Source of the DNA: a virus
Strand: one strand, 5' to 3'
Virus record (IMG/VR): IMGVR_UViG_3300020185_000235
Location: 1-25,837 of that record
DNA: 25,837 bases
Made by a program: the position numbers and the translations under genes. Numbering within the stretch: the stretch's first letter is position 1; each line of letters starts with the position of its first letter. Below the pieces are notes generated by a model. It was not told the origin of the DNA and ran no database searches. It worked only from the letters and a program-made list of their open reading frames with translations. This document shows positions 1 to 7,456 of this stretch, piece after piece.

Positions 1-97
1 CAGCACTAGGTTTGTAGATTACATCTGTCTTAGTGTTTTGTTGATCGTGTGTTTCGACGTCTGAGACGCCTAAATTGAAAATGTCAAAATCTGCCAT
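1..97 (-). CDS. N-terminal fragment of a protein, possibly a gp32-like ssDNA-binding protein (cut by window edge)
   Basis: An open frame starts with ATG at 97 and runs off the left edge, giving 32 residues that begin MADFDIFNLGVSDVETH and end VIYKPSA. There is no stop. The N-terminus is acidic. The 'YKPSA' stretch resembles, from memory, the start of the core domain of T4 gp32-like single-stranded-DNA-binding proteins from Bacteroidetes phages. The nearby RuvC-like gene would fit a DNA replication/recombination block beginning here. The coding status is well supported by the start, the open frame and a separate 120-base leader with a promoter-like box. The function is only a guess, because the OB-fold and zinc-binding residues that would decide it lie outside the window. 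Confidence 0.45.
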   Translation of the reverse strand, partial: MADFDIFNLGVSDVETHDQQNTKTDVIYKPSA

Positions 98-203
98 GTC
101 TTTAATTCTTTTAATTTGTTAAACTTTAAATTCTTTGATCGTTAATTCTTTCGGTACCTTTAATAAACTTTCATGTATTATATAAGAGACTTTATAAAAG
201 TTT

Positions 204-211
204 CAAATATA
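204..211 (-). promoter_or_regulatory. Possible Bacteroidetes-type -7 promoter box
   Basis: Read on the minus strand this is TATATTTG, an exact fit to the Bacteroidetes -7 consensus TAnnTTTG. It lies in the 120-base gap (98-217) in front of the gene at 1-97, one of the largest gaps in the window and a natural place for a new transcription unit. The nearest upstream TTG-type -33 element (226-229) is only 14 bases away, shorter than the usual spacing of about 19, so the match is partial. The predicted leader would be about 100 bases. The rest of the gap is A/T-rich with no other recognisable signal. Confidence 0.3.
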
Positions 212-217
212 ATTAAA

Positions 218-406
218 CTATATATCAAAATTATATAGAGCACCTTCCTCGTCAACAAAATTCTTACCATCTGCTGATATCCTAAGCCCGGCTTTCTCTA
301 ATATCTCTAAGCTTTCTTTTTTTGTTATTCGGTCTGTTGAGACCATCATGTCTAAAGTACGTTTTAAATCCATAAGGTTGTGGGATCCTATTTTATTGTT
401 TTGCAT
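218..406 (-). CDS. Small hypothetical protein, 62 aa
   Basis: A 62-residue charged, probably helical protein that begins MQNNKIGSHNLMDLKRTL. The middle (residues 13-42) looks like one or two amphipathic helices with many Lys, Arg and Glu. The C-terminal segment (ISADGKNFVDEEGALYNFDI) could form a short beta hairpin. There is no signal peptide, membrane segment or Cys pair. It is separated by 76 bases from the upstream resolvase gene and by 120 bases from the next gene. Its A/T-only leader and same-strand placement support it as a real gene. I do not recognise the family. Small proteins at such boundaries in T4-like phages are often DNA- or host-interaction factors, but nothing here shows that. 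Confidence 0.6.
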   Translation of the reverse strand: MQNNKIGSHNLMDLKRTLDMMVSTDRITKKESLEILEKAGLRISADGKNFVDEEGALYNFDI

Positions 407-482
407 TATTATTAAATTATTTTTATTAGTTATGAAACTTTATTACCCGAAGACAGTATAAGTTATGTCTTTAAGCTGAAAG

Positions 483-1133
483 TTAAATATGGTTCAAAGT
501 CTGAATATAAGAGTTCAAGAAGTAGGCGTCCACCAAGTCATCAAAGGGTTTTGGAATCTTATTTGTTTCACCGATTTCATTAACACAAAAAAGAAGGAAT
601 TCAGAGTCTCGAATAATCTCATCCGTTCCTGTTCCATTTTCAATAAAGACTTTCCATAACTGAGACTTATTCATGTTACCTTTACCGGCATGCTTCTTTA
701 TTGTTGAAGGCGCGACAGTCTCGATTGTTATTGGATTAAAAGCTTCTAAAATCTTAAGTTTAAGTATTGCGGCACCAGCTGCCATGTCGATAATATTGTT
801 AGTTCCTTGCTTTGAGCCGAAACTAGTTCCTTCAAATGCAAAAACAAATTGAGTTTCCCCCTTTGTAAGATCTTTAATAATTTTAATAATATCGTTTGCT
901 GATGTGATATATCTGTTAATCTTACCTAACTCAACTGAAGAGTATTCTCCAACGTTAGTAAAATCAGGTTGCTCTTTTAAAATAACATCAGATAGTAATC
1001 CCATGTCTTCTTGCAACAGTTGTTGTTTTTTAGTTCCGGATTTTGGTTTTAAATAAGAAATAAAATGATAGGTGTCTTTGAAAATACAAATACCTGGTGA
1101 ATTTAATGAAAAGTCAATTGTTACGTATGTCAT
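483..1133 (-). CDS. RuvC-like Holliday junction resolvase (RNase H-fold nuclease)
   Basis: This 216-residue protein has the layout of a RuvC-type endonuclease, which cuts four-way DNA junctions so that recombined or branched phage DNA can be packaged. Strand 1 carries the first acidic residue (YVTIDFSLNSPG, Asp7). A second acidic residue ends a central strand (FAFEGTSFG, Glu101). A helix follows with the Gly/Ala-rich MAAGAAILKLK. Then comes the RuvC-like VAPSTIKKHAGKGNMNK segment (140-156) and finally a C-terminal acidic helix PFDDLVDAYFL (Asp198/Asp199/Asp202), matching the usual D-E-D-D set. All expected catalytic residues are present. The gene starts immediately after the stop of the 122-aa gene (TAAATG), so it is probably translated with it. 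T4 itself uses the unrelated endonuclease VII for this job. The family is solid; the junction-resolving role is inferred. Confidence 0.8.
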   Translation of the reverse strand: MTYVTIDFSLNSPGICIFKDTYHFISYLKPKSGTKKQQLLQEDMGLLSDVILKEQPDFTNVGEYSSVELGKINRYITSANDIIKIIKDLTKGETQFVFAFEGTSFGSKQGTNNIIDMAAGAAILKLKILEAFNPITIETVAPSTIKKHAGKGNMNKSQLWKVFIENGTGTDEIIRDSEFLLFCVNEIGETNKIPKPFDDLVDAYFLNSYIQTLNHI

Positions 1134-1502
1134 TTATAAAGCTTTACCGATAGCAGCACCTAAAGCGGCTCCAACTAATCGTGAGGTTAACATATCATAA
1201 AATACTCCTTTTTGAATCCCTAATACTTTGGCAATAGTTTTACCAACGGTTTTACCAAGAGCAAATCCAGTTAATCCTCCAAATATAGAACCGAACATTC
1301 CTTCATTAGTCATTTCATCATTAAAAGAGTTAATGTCGTAAGAACCGTCTTCTAGTTGGTATTCTTTCGTAAATTGCTCTAACGCTGCATCGACTTTTTC
1401 TTCAAGTTCAGTTGTCCATTCAGATTGTAAAGACTCAGTTAATACACTAAGCTCTTTTTCAGTTATGTCTTGTTCCTTAATTAATTCTAAAAATGTTTTC
1501 AT
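1134..1502 (-). CDS. Glycine-zipper protein with T4 internal-protein-like N-terminus, 122 aa
   Basis: The N-terminus MKTFLELIKEQ resembles the capsid-targeting peptides of T4 internal proteins (for example MKTYQEFIAEA), which direct proteins into the prohead and are cut by the gp21 protease after (L/I)xE. Here IKE (8-10), ITE (13-15) and LTE (21-23) are all candidate cut sites. Residues 15-50 are acidic and helical. The C-terminal half is a striking glycine zipper: Gly at 71, 75, 79, 83 and 87, then 111, 115 and 119, in hydrophobic segments that could insert in or cross a membrane. It sits between the tail-tube-like gene (14-base gap) and the resolvase (abutting). Possible roles are an ejected membrane-active protein, a membrane-associated lysis or exclusion factor, or a virion component. 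No function is established from the sequence. Confidence 0.6.
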   Translation of the reverse strand: MKTFLELIKEQDITEKELSVLTESLQSEWTTELEEKVDAALEQFTKEYQLEDGSYDINSFNDEMTNEGMFGSIFGGLTGFALGKTVGKTIAKVLGIQKGVFYDMLTSRLVGAALGAAIGKAL

Positions 1503-1515
1503 ATAAGTATATATC

Positions 1516-2067
1516 TTAGTCTATTTCTAACTTTAAATTAAACTTGTTATAATAGAAGTTTATTGTGAATGTATTAAACTCTGCAATATTAGAACTCATA
1601 TTTAATTCCAGTTCGGTAATTGAGTTCATAATTGGTTTTTCAAATACAGCACTCATTACGTGTATTCCCTCTCCATCTAATATTTGTAATTTTAAATCTT
1701 CTAAAAAAGGTTTCTTAGTTTGTCTTGCATAATAATATAAAAGAGTATCTTGCATTATCCAATAGTTAATATAACCATCTAGTAATTGCATTTCAACCGT
1801 AAATTGTCTTTCTACTGTGTTTTGGATAGGCACTGCTCCTCGATGATATGTTGTTGTTCCATCATTTGAAGATTGTTCAACTGGATCAAAAGATAAACCA
1901 GGAATTCCAATTCCCTGTACTGAGTAATTTATAAAATCAATAGGCTCAGTTAGTAAATTACCAGGAACCCTATTCAGGTAATTTCTATACTTTTCAGCTA
2001 CTTCTTCCGGTATAAACTTTCTAGGAAATTTAAAATTAAATAAATTATTTCTGCTGTTTAAAATCAT
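1516..2067 (-). CDS. Tail tube-like protein (gp19/gp54-type fold), 183 aa
   Basis: The length is close to T4 tail tube gp19 (163 aa). The pattern fits the tube fold: an N-terminal extension (1-45, NFKFPRKFIPEEVAEKYRNY), strands around the GIGIPGLSFDPVEQ segment (52-65), a central amphipathic helix region VEMQLLDGYINYWIMQDTLLYYY split by a turn (about 91-113), and a C-terminal beta sheet (KLQILDGEGIHVMSAVFEKP, then AEFNTFTINFYYNKFNL). The protein would form, start or cap the inner tube of a contractile tail. The long N-terminal arm suggests a baseplate-side tube initiator (T4 gp48/gp54 role) as an alternative to the main tube subunit. Its ATG overlaps the stop of the 686-aa gene by one base (TAATG), implying coupled translation. 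The family call rests on pattern, not on an alignment. Confidence 0.6.
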   Translation of the reverse strand: MILNSRNNLFNFKFPRKFIPEEVAEKYRNYLNRVPGNLLTEPIDFINYSVQGIGIPGLSFDPVEQSSNDGTTTYHRGAVPIQNTVERQFTVEMQLLDGYINYWIMQDTLLYYYARQTKKPFLEDLKLQILDGEGIHVMSAVFEKPIMNSITELELNMSSNIAEFNTFTINFYYNKFNLKLEID

Positions 2068-4127
2068 TATATGATATTTACTTTTCCGTAATATAATAAA
2101 GACTCTGTGTCTCCATTCTTTAGGTTAATATAAAATTTGTCTGGAAATATGTTCGTGTCCTTTTGATCAAATCTACTTGCAATCGCTTTAGATACTTTAA
2201 ATAAAACTTCACCTTTTCCTAGATCAATATCTGGAAAATTAGGATCATGATATACTTGTTGTTCTCTCGATCCACTCTTAATAATAAGAATAATATCGTC
2301 AGCATTTACTAAACTAATAGATTCTATATCATTTCCCTTTGGTCTTCCAATGCTAAATTTAACAAAGTTATCTGAAACCTTTGATAGAGTTATTGTTGTA
2401 TCTCCTTCTGGTTGGTAATTTATTTCATTAACTGATAATGATTCGGTAGCTTCTAAGGTTACATTTGTAGAACCTGCTAAAATTCCATAAGTATCTAACG
2501 CAACTGGTACGTATTTTGTTTCTCCGATCGCCGGTCTTATTGAATTAACAAATTGGTTTAACTCTCTATTTACTTGTGTGTTTGCTAATTTATTATAAAC
2601 AACAGTCGGTGTTAGATTGTCGCTTAAATTAATTCTACTCATTCTTTTTCCATACTTCTTAGGTTTGTTATAAACTAAAGAAGCAATCTTTAATATTTGA
2701 GTGTTATCTGTTTCATTATAAATTCTCATACCAACAGTTAACAAAAAGTTACTTGACACTGCTGAGTTTAAAATTACAGGCCTATATATAATAGGTTCGT
2801 CGTAATTTGCTATTTGAGAAAAAGATGTTCTATATGTGCTTACATAATTTAATCCTAATTGCTCGCTAACTTCTACATCGTAAAAAACTGTAATATCATC
2901 GCCAGAACTTTGAAGTCTTCCATTAATATAATTCTCAAAACCTGAAGTTGATCCGTCCTTTGTTCCGTATATCTCAAAATAATCACCAGCACTTGATTCT
3001 TGTAATGTAACTGCAATGTCTACAAATTCATCTTCACTTGAAAGTGTTAACTCCCTAGAATCAGATATTTCAATATAGTCATATCCATTTACCGTCTTTA
3101 CCGTTTCGATTAAATTTAATTTAATTTCATAGTTCGCTGCATCATCTACTGATTGTTGACCTGTTCCGAAAAAAGAATCGTTAAACTCTTTATTTTTTGC
3201 AGGGTCATTCATGTATACTAATGAAGGAACCTTTATTTCTATGTATTTTGAAAAAGAACTATCAGAAAGTGTAAATGGTTTAGGGTTTTGAATTTCAAAA
3301 CTAGAAGAATTTAAATAAACTAAAGAAGTAAAATAATTATATTCTCCATCAGCCTCTTTTCTTGCCTTTACTTGAAAGTTAAAACCTTCATATCCTCTTC
3401 CACTAAAAGAATATCCTGTTCTTAAGTGAAGTCTTATAGTATCATACCATACAGCTTGTACATTATTAGTAGGGACTACTGTTAAACTACTAGATGGATC
3501 TCCTGCCCATTCGTTTGAATCTAAATAATCTAATCCATTATTTAATAAAGCTAACACGTTGTCATTGTTGGTTGGTACCGCATAATATCTACCTCCTTCT
3601 CCCGGGGCAGTCTTAATAGTATTACCTGTTTCCTGTAGAGGTCTAGCATATAAAGAATTTGCTCTATCTCCAACTACTATATTTCCTCCAACTAAAACTT
3701 CTCCTGCTAAATCAGTATATGTATATGCATATGACCCATTTGTATTAGGCGTAAAAATTACAATTCCGTTTATTGGTGATTGTTGAATTCCATTAATATA
3801 AAATCCATTAATATTATCTATACTAGGATCATTTAGATCAAACTTGTATGTTAATCCATTTTTAACTAGTAATTCTCGTGCTGCGAAATTATTAACATAA
3901 ATATATCCGTTTGCTACGTTAACTGTAAAATTAACAACATCAGATCCTAATTCATGAATTAACATTCTAGGTGCTGTATTGCTTCCTACTACTGTGTTTA
4001 AGTACTTTAGCTGACTTCCGTTATCATCGTTCTCGATTTCCACTAAATCAGGTGCACTTTGATCATTGTAGATAAATTCTAATAGAATATCCTCGTCTAA
4101 TCTTGCAAACTTTGATGATTGTGCCAT
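2067..4127 (-). CDS. Virion structural protein, 686 aa (probable baseplate/tail)
   Basis: An Asn/Ser/Thr/Tyr-rich, beta-dominated protein with no signal peptide, membrane segment or cysteine-rich region, typical of phage tail or fibre components. It begins MAQSSKFARLDEDILLEFIY. A Gly-rich, loop-heavy part (about 95-200) precedes likely beta-sandwich domains (about 215-470), and the last 200 residues contain further short beta strands. I cannot match it to a named family. Its place between the possible spanin gene and the tail-tube-like gene, and its one-base overlap with the latter, argue for a baseplate or tail role. The leader (aataataaaaagaaaATG) is A/T-rich with no Shine-Dalgarno. High confidence that it is a gene; low for a specific role. 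Confidence 0.65.
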   Translation of the reverse strand: MAQSSKFARLDEDILLEFIYNDQSAPDLVEIENDDNGSQLKYLNTVVGSNTAPRMLIHELGSDVVNFTVNVANGYIYVNNFAARELLVKNGLTYKFDLNDPSIDNINGFYINGIQQSPINGIVIFTPNTNGSYAYTYTDLAGEVLVGGNIVVGDRANSLYARPLQETGNTIKTAPGEGGRYYAVPTNNDNVLALLNNGLDYLDSNEWAGDPSSSLTVVPTNNVQAVWYDTIRLHLRTGYSFSGRGYEGFNFQVKARKEADGEYNYFTSLVYLNSSSFEIQNPKPFTLSDSSFSKYIEIKVPSLVYMNDPAKNKEFNDSFFGTGQQSVDDAANYEIKLNLIETVKTVNGYDYIEISDSRELTLSSEDEFVDIAVTLQESSAGDYFEIYGTKDGSTSGFENYINGRLQSSGDDITVFYDVEVSEQLGLNYVSTYRTSFSQIANYDEPIIYRPVILNSAVSSNFLLTVGMRIYNETDNTQILKIASLVYNKPKKYGKRMSRINLSDNLTPTVVYNKLANTQVNRELNQFVNSIRPAIGETKYVPVALDTYGILAGSTNVTLEATESLSVNEINYQPEGDTTITLSKVSDNFVKFSIGRPKGNDIESISLVNADDIILIIKSGSREQQVYHDPNFPDIDLGKGEVLFKVSKAIASRFDQKDTNIFPDKFYINLKNGDTESLLYYGKVNII

Positions 4128-4142
4128 TTTCTTTTTATTATT

Positions 4143-4940
4143 TTAAAATTTTAACCAAGCCGGTGAATAATAAACTCCAATCCCGATTGAAGGTCCTGTG
4201 CTTATTACTTGGTTGTTATTTAAATTGATTCCATATCCGAAACCAACTCCAATTGACCAACCTGCTTTTTTATTATATGTTTGATTTAATTTATCATTAA
4301 CTATATTAATATTTTCAATCGCAGTAAAATTTAAACCAGGATATGGGGTTGTAATTCTTAAAACTTCTCTTCCTTCTTCTGAAACTAATGCAGTTGTTAA
4401 ACTAATACCTTGATTAAAATCAAACCTAGAGGATTTAATAGTAAACATTGAATCTAACTTTGTTAGTTTCAATTCTCCAGTAAACTCTCTGTAATTATAT
4501 TTATCCCAGTTTTTATTGTCACTAAAATTAAAAGTAACAGTGTCTTTACTTTGTGAAACTGCCACGTTTGAATTTAAAATCGAATCTTTGATAGTTAAAT
4601 CAGTTGAGATTAATGTGTTTATGTTTTCAAGTTTTGTTTTTTCTTTAAGTACCTTATTATATCTATTTAATAAGTTCGATTTATCAGACTCTAAAACCTC
4701 AACGTCGTATTCAAATGAAGCTATTCTAGAAACTAGTTGGCCACTTTTATTTTTCTCTATTAAGATTGAATCTTGTGCCGCTTTATAATTATTAAAATTT
4801 CTATCTGCAATCTTTTCAGTACTCTGTAAATCTTCTTTAAGGTTTGAAATTTGATTACATTGTTTTAAAACTAACAAAACGACAATAGCGATTCCTATGA
4901 ATCGCAATAATGTCTTATTATTTAATATATTTTTTATCAT
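4143..4940 (-). CDS. Membrane-anchored coiled-coil protein with OM-like C-terminus (possible spanin), 265 aa
   Basis: Residues 11-26 (LLRFIGIAIVVLLVLK) form one hydrophobic segment after a Lys/Asn-rich start, a type II membrane anchor. Residues 30-115 are charged and heptad-like, a probable coiled coil. A beta-rich part follows (130-215). The C-terminus is a run of Gly/aromatic alternating strands (WSIGVGFGYGIN, then GPSIGIGVYYS) ending in Phe (PAWLKF), the pattern of outer-membrane beta signals. An inner-membrane anchor, a periplasm-spanning coil and an outer-membrane-like end fit a spanin, the protein that joins the two membranes in the last step of lysis. Cys28 follows LKQ, not a good lipobox. 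The gene sits between fibre and structural genes, so a virion or fibre-linked role is also possible. No holin or endolysin is visible. Confidence 0.5.
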   Translation of the reverse strand: MIKNILNNKTLLRFIGIAIVVLLVLKQCNQISNLKEDLQSTEKIADRNFNNYKAAQDSILIEKNKSGQLVSRIASFEYDVEVLESDKSNLLNRYNKVLKEKTKLENINTLISTDLTIKDSILNSNVAVSQSKDTVTFNFSDNKNWDKYNYREFTGELKLTKLDSMFTIKSSRFDFNQGISLTTALVSEEGREVLRITTPYPGLNFTAIENINIVNDKLNQTYNKKAGWSIGVGFGYGINLNNNQVISTGPSIGIGVYYSPAWLKF

Positions 4941-4941
4941 T

Positions 4942-7413
4942 TTAATTAATTTTTGCCAATAACACTAATTCGTTAGTTAATCCTGGGCTACTTCCGGTTC
5001 CGGAATAGTACTGCAGAGATGCAACCCAACCGCTACCACTAGGTATGCTAATAAGATCCCATGTTATATCAATAGACCCTCCAGCTGGTATAGAGAATGT
5101 TGATTGACTGTAATCCGTTGACTGTCCGCCTCCATTAAGCGAAGTTCCACCAGTGTTGGCAAACTGCGATGATGTGCCTCCTCCAGTTGTTGGGGTAGAT
5201 ATTTCAGCACTTAAACCAGAACCGGTACCTGCTCCCGTATATTCATCGACTTTTAACCTAATGTTAACTTGTTCCTGTGTGTCGTTCTCAATAAACCATG
5301 TTCTTTTAGGCTCATTTATAGTACCTGCGTAGTGATTACTATAATTAGTACTGTTCCACGTGTTATTACCACCAGTCCATGCTGATGAATATCTTATATA
5401 TGGTTTAGTATCATACATCGATACAGCAACATTAATAGTAGTACTCTCATTTGTTCCTCCAACCTCTGCACTTGAATCTGCAAAATCGTTATCCTGTAGA
5501 TTTATTTCTAGCACCACCGCATCTATACTATCCGTAGCTACAAATCCATCGATTGTTTTATACGTGTGATTTAGCAATGTTAAATCGGCATTTCCACCAA
5601 CAGTAGACCCTCTTTGGGTACCACTGCCTCTATATGTAAACGGCAAGGTCGGTGTTTGACTAATATTAAAGTGTTTACCGGAAGGTGCCGTTAATGTAAA
5701 CGTTGAAAGGTTTACTGTATCTCCTGGTGTTGCAGTTTTAGTTTGTGATGCAGGACTAACTGTCCATGAATTAGGTGATGTGTTTAACTGATATGTATTT
5801 GTTCTTGTTGCGATTGTACTAATATGACCTGTAGAATTATACGTTAATGATACAGTCCCTCCCTGTGGCTGAGCACTTACAGTAACATTTATAGTAATGC
5901 TCTGTGTTGGTAGTGATCCTGAAGGATTTGAAACTGTAGCAGTTGCCGGTCCTCCTACTGCATCAGCAGTTACTGTTGGTAAACTATTCCATTCATATCC
6001 AGAAGGTGCCGCAACGTTAACTGTGAATGAGAATGATGATCCTTCAACTTCCGTCTTTATTTCATTAATTGTTGATAATCCCCCAGCTCCTTCGTTTGAA
6101 TCTGTAAATCTATATGTTACCGCTACTGGTGCAGATTGATTAGTACCTTTATCATGCCAGAATAAATCTTCAGTTCCTAAATAAACTATTTGTGGTAATC
6201 TTTTTATAACGAAAGTAGTTCCTTGGCTATCAGACGTTATTGATTGAGTTGATGTTGCTATTGTCGGTGTTGTTACCGTATATGTTGGAGATGAATATGC
6301 CGCTAACATTGATATATTAGCACCTCCTATTATATTTGTTTCTGTGTTTGTAACAGATGCATCTCCCTGACTGTCAGAGTCTGTTGTCGCTGGATTCTCA
6401 TCAATACTATATGAAAAAGAATTTAAATCCTCTGTTTGATATGAAAGATATGAATGATATGCTGGATTAAGATTATTTACCCATTCTTGGCCATTACATA
6501 AATACCAACCCGCAAAATTATTAATACCTGATCCCACTCTAATTTGAATAGGTTCATCTGATGGTGCAGTAACCGCGGACTCAGTTAATATAAAATTAGA
6601 ATTAGTAAAGAAAGCAGGATCAACTGAAACAATCGTTCCAATTGGTACTACTCCTCCGATTTCATCAACAGATTTAAAATCTATTGTTCCATCAATATCT
6701 CCTGAGACTGCAATTTTACCAACATCGGGAGTTGATACAGTACCTCCTATTTTTAAACTATTATAAACATTAACTGGTTGATTAAATCTAGATTCAGTAT
6801 TAATTACTAATCCGTCAGTATGATCAAGTGACATAACAGGTGCAACAGTGCTTTCACTATGCCAAATCCATTTATCAGCATATTGATTTACTATATAATC
6901 TACAGCAGCAGACCCTGCAGGTCTAAACCCGGTTGTCATACTAAATGCTGTATCTGTACCTGATAATTTATAATAAAATGCAGGGCCTTCTCCTTCTGAT
7001 CTTAACTCTAAGTTATTTTCAACAACTGAGTCTCTATTAAGTAAAAGAGAAGAATTAGATTCCCCACTAGTGTAAAATGGATCAGTTGACCTATATCCTA
7101 CTGCAAGTGTAGGTGGATTTACGTCGTTGCTAGAATCATGAACTGGCAATATTGTTTTTGAACTAGAACCCGGGTTCACTTTCCAAACATTATCCAGGCT
7201 AGTTCCCGCATCTCCTTGAAAACCCTGATCTCCTGCAATTCCAGTATCTCCCTGGTGTCCAGTTAATCCTTGATAACCAGTGCTACCAGGTGCTCCTGTA
7301 TTTCCTATTGGCCCTCCGCCATTAGCAACAATTTGATCAAAGTTATAATTAACTTTGTCCAGTTTTATACTATCAGTGTCTAATAGCGATATTTCTTTTA
7401 AATTGATTGCCAT
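4942..7413 (-). CDS. Collagen-stalked tail fibre with tail-collar core and Ig-like C-terminus, 823 aa
   Basis: Probable receptor-binding fibre. The N-terminal part (1-33) includes LDKVNYNFDQIVANGG, shared in form with the next fibre. It is followed by 13 uninterrupted Gly-X-Y triplets (34-72), a trimeric collagen-like stalk, and then SLDNVWKV. A beta-rich region leads to PIGTI (257-261) and the tail-collar signature GWYLCNGQ (302-309), then IIGGANIS (361-368) and IVYLG (409-413). The C-terminal half (about 430-823) looks like tandem Ig-like modules, with two recognisable copies (VAAPSGYEWNSLPTV and LTAPSGKHFNISQTP) and a Gly/Thr/Ser-rich tail. It is a clear paralogue of the 724-aa fibre from the N-terminus to about residue 415. 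The leader is A/T-only. The fibre class is well supported; the receptor is unknown. Confidence 0.82.
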   Translation of the reverse strand: MAINLKEISLLDTDSIKLDKVNYNFDQIVANGGGPIGNTGAPGSTGYQGLTGHQGDTGIAGDQGFQGDAGTSLDNVWKVNPGSSSKTILPVHDSSNDVNPPTLAVGYRSTDPFYTSGESNSSLLLNRDSVVENNLELRSEGEGPAFYYKLSGTDTAFSMTTGFRPAGSAAVDYIVNQYADKWIWHSESTVAPVMSLDHTDGLVINTESRFNQPVNVYNSLKIGGTVSTPDVGKIAVSGDIDGTIDFKSVDEIGGVVPIGTIVSVDPAFFTNSNFILTESAVTAPSDEPIQIRVGSGINNFAGWYLCNGQEWVNNLNPAYHSYLSYQTEDLNSFSYSIDENPATTDSDSQGDASVTNTETNIIGGANISMLAAYSSPTYTVTTPTIATSTQSITSDSQGTTFVIKRLPQIVYLGTEDLFWHDKGTNQSAPVAVTYRFTDSNEGAGGLSTINEIKTEVEGSSFSFTVNVAAPSGYEWNSLPTVTADAVGGPATATVSNPSGSLPTQSITINVTVSAQPQGGTVSLTYNSTGHISTIATRTNTYQLNTSPNSWTVSPASQTKTATPGDTVNLSTFTLTAPSGKHFNISQTPTLPFTYRGSGTQRGSTVGGNADLTLLNHTYKTIDGFVATDSIDAVVLEINLQDNDFADSSAEVGGTNESTTINVAVSMYDTKPYIRYSSAWTGGNNTWNSTNYSNHYAGTINEPKRTWFIENDTQEQVNIRLKVDEYTGAGTGSGLSAEISTPTTGGGTSSQFANTGGTSLNGGGQSTDYSQSTFSIPAGGSIDITWDLISIPSGSGWVASLQYYSGTGSSPGLTNELVLLAKIN

Positions 7414-7456
7414 CTTTAAATTTAATTTATTTTATATTCTATATATTCTTTTTATA

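Noticed and set aside
450-471. Inverted repeat AAGACA / TGTCTT after the resolvase gene
   Set aside because: Only a 6-bp stem with a 10-base loop and no U-tract on the minus-strand RNA; not a convincing terminator and expected by chance in AT-rich DNA.
4855-4862. Cys28 of the 265-aa protein as a lipoprotein attachment site
   Set aside because: The residues before it (VLKQ) do not fit a lipobox, and the hydrophobic segment is a better plain membrane anchor.
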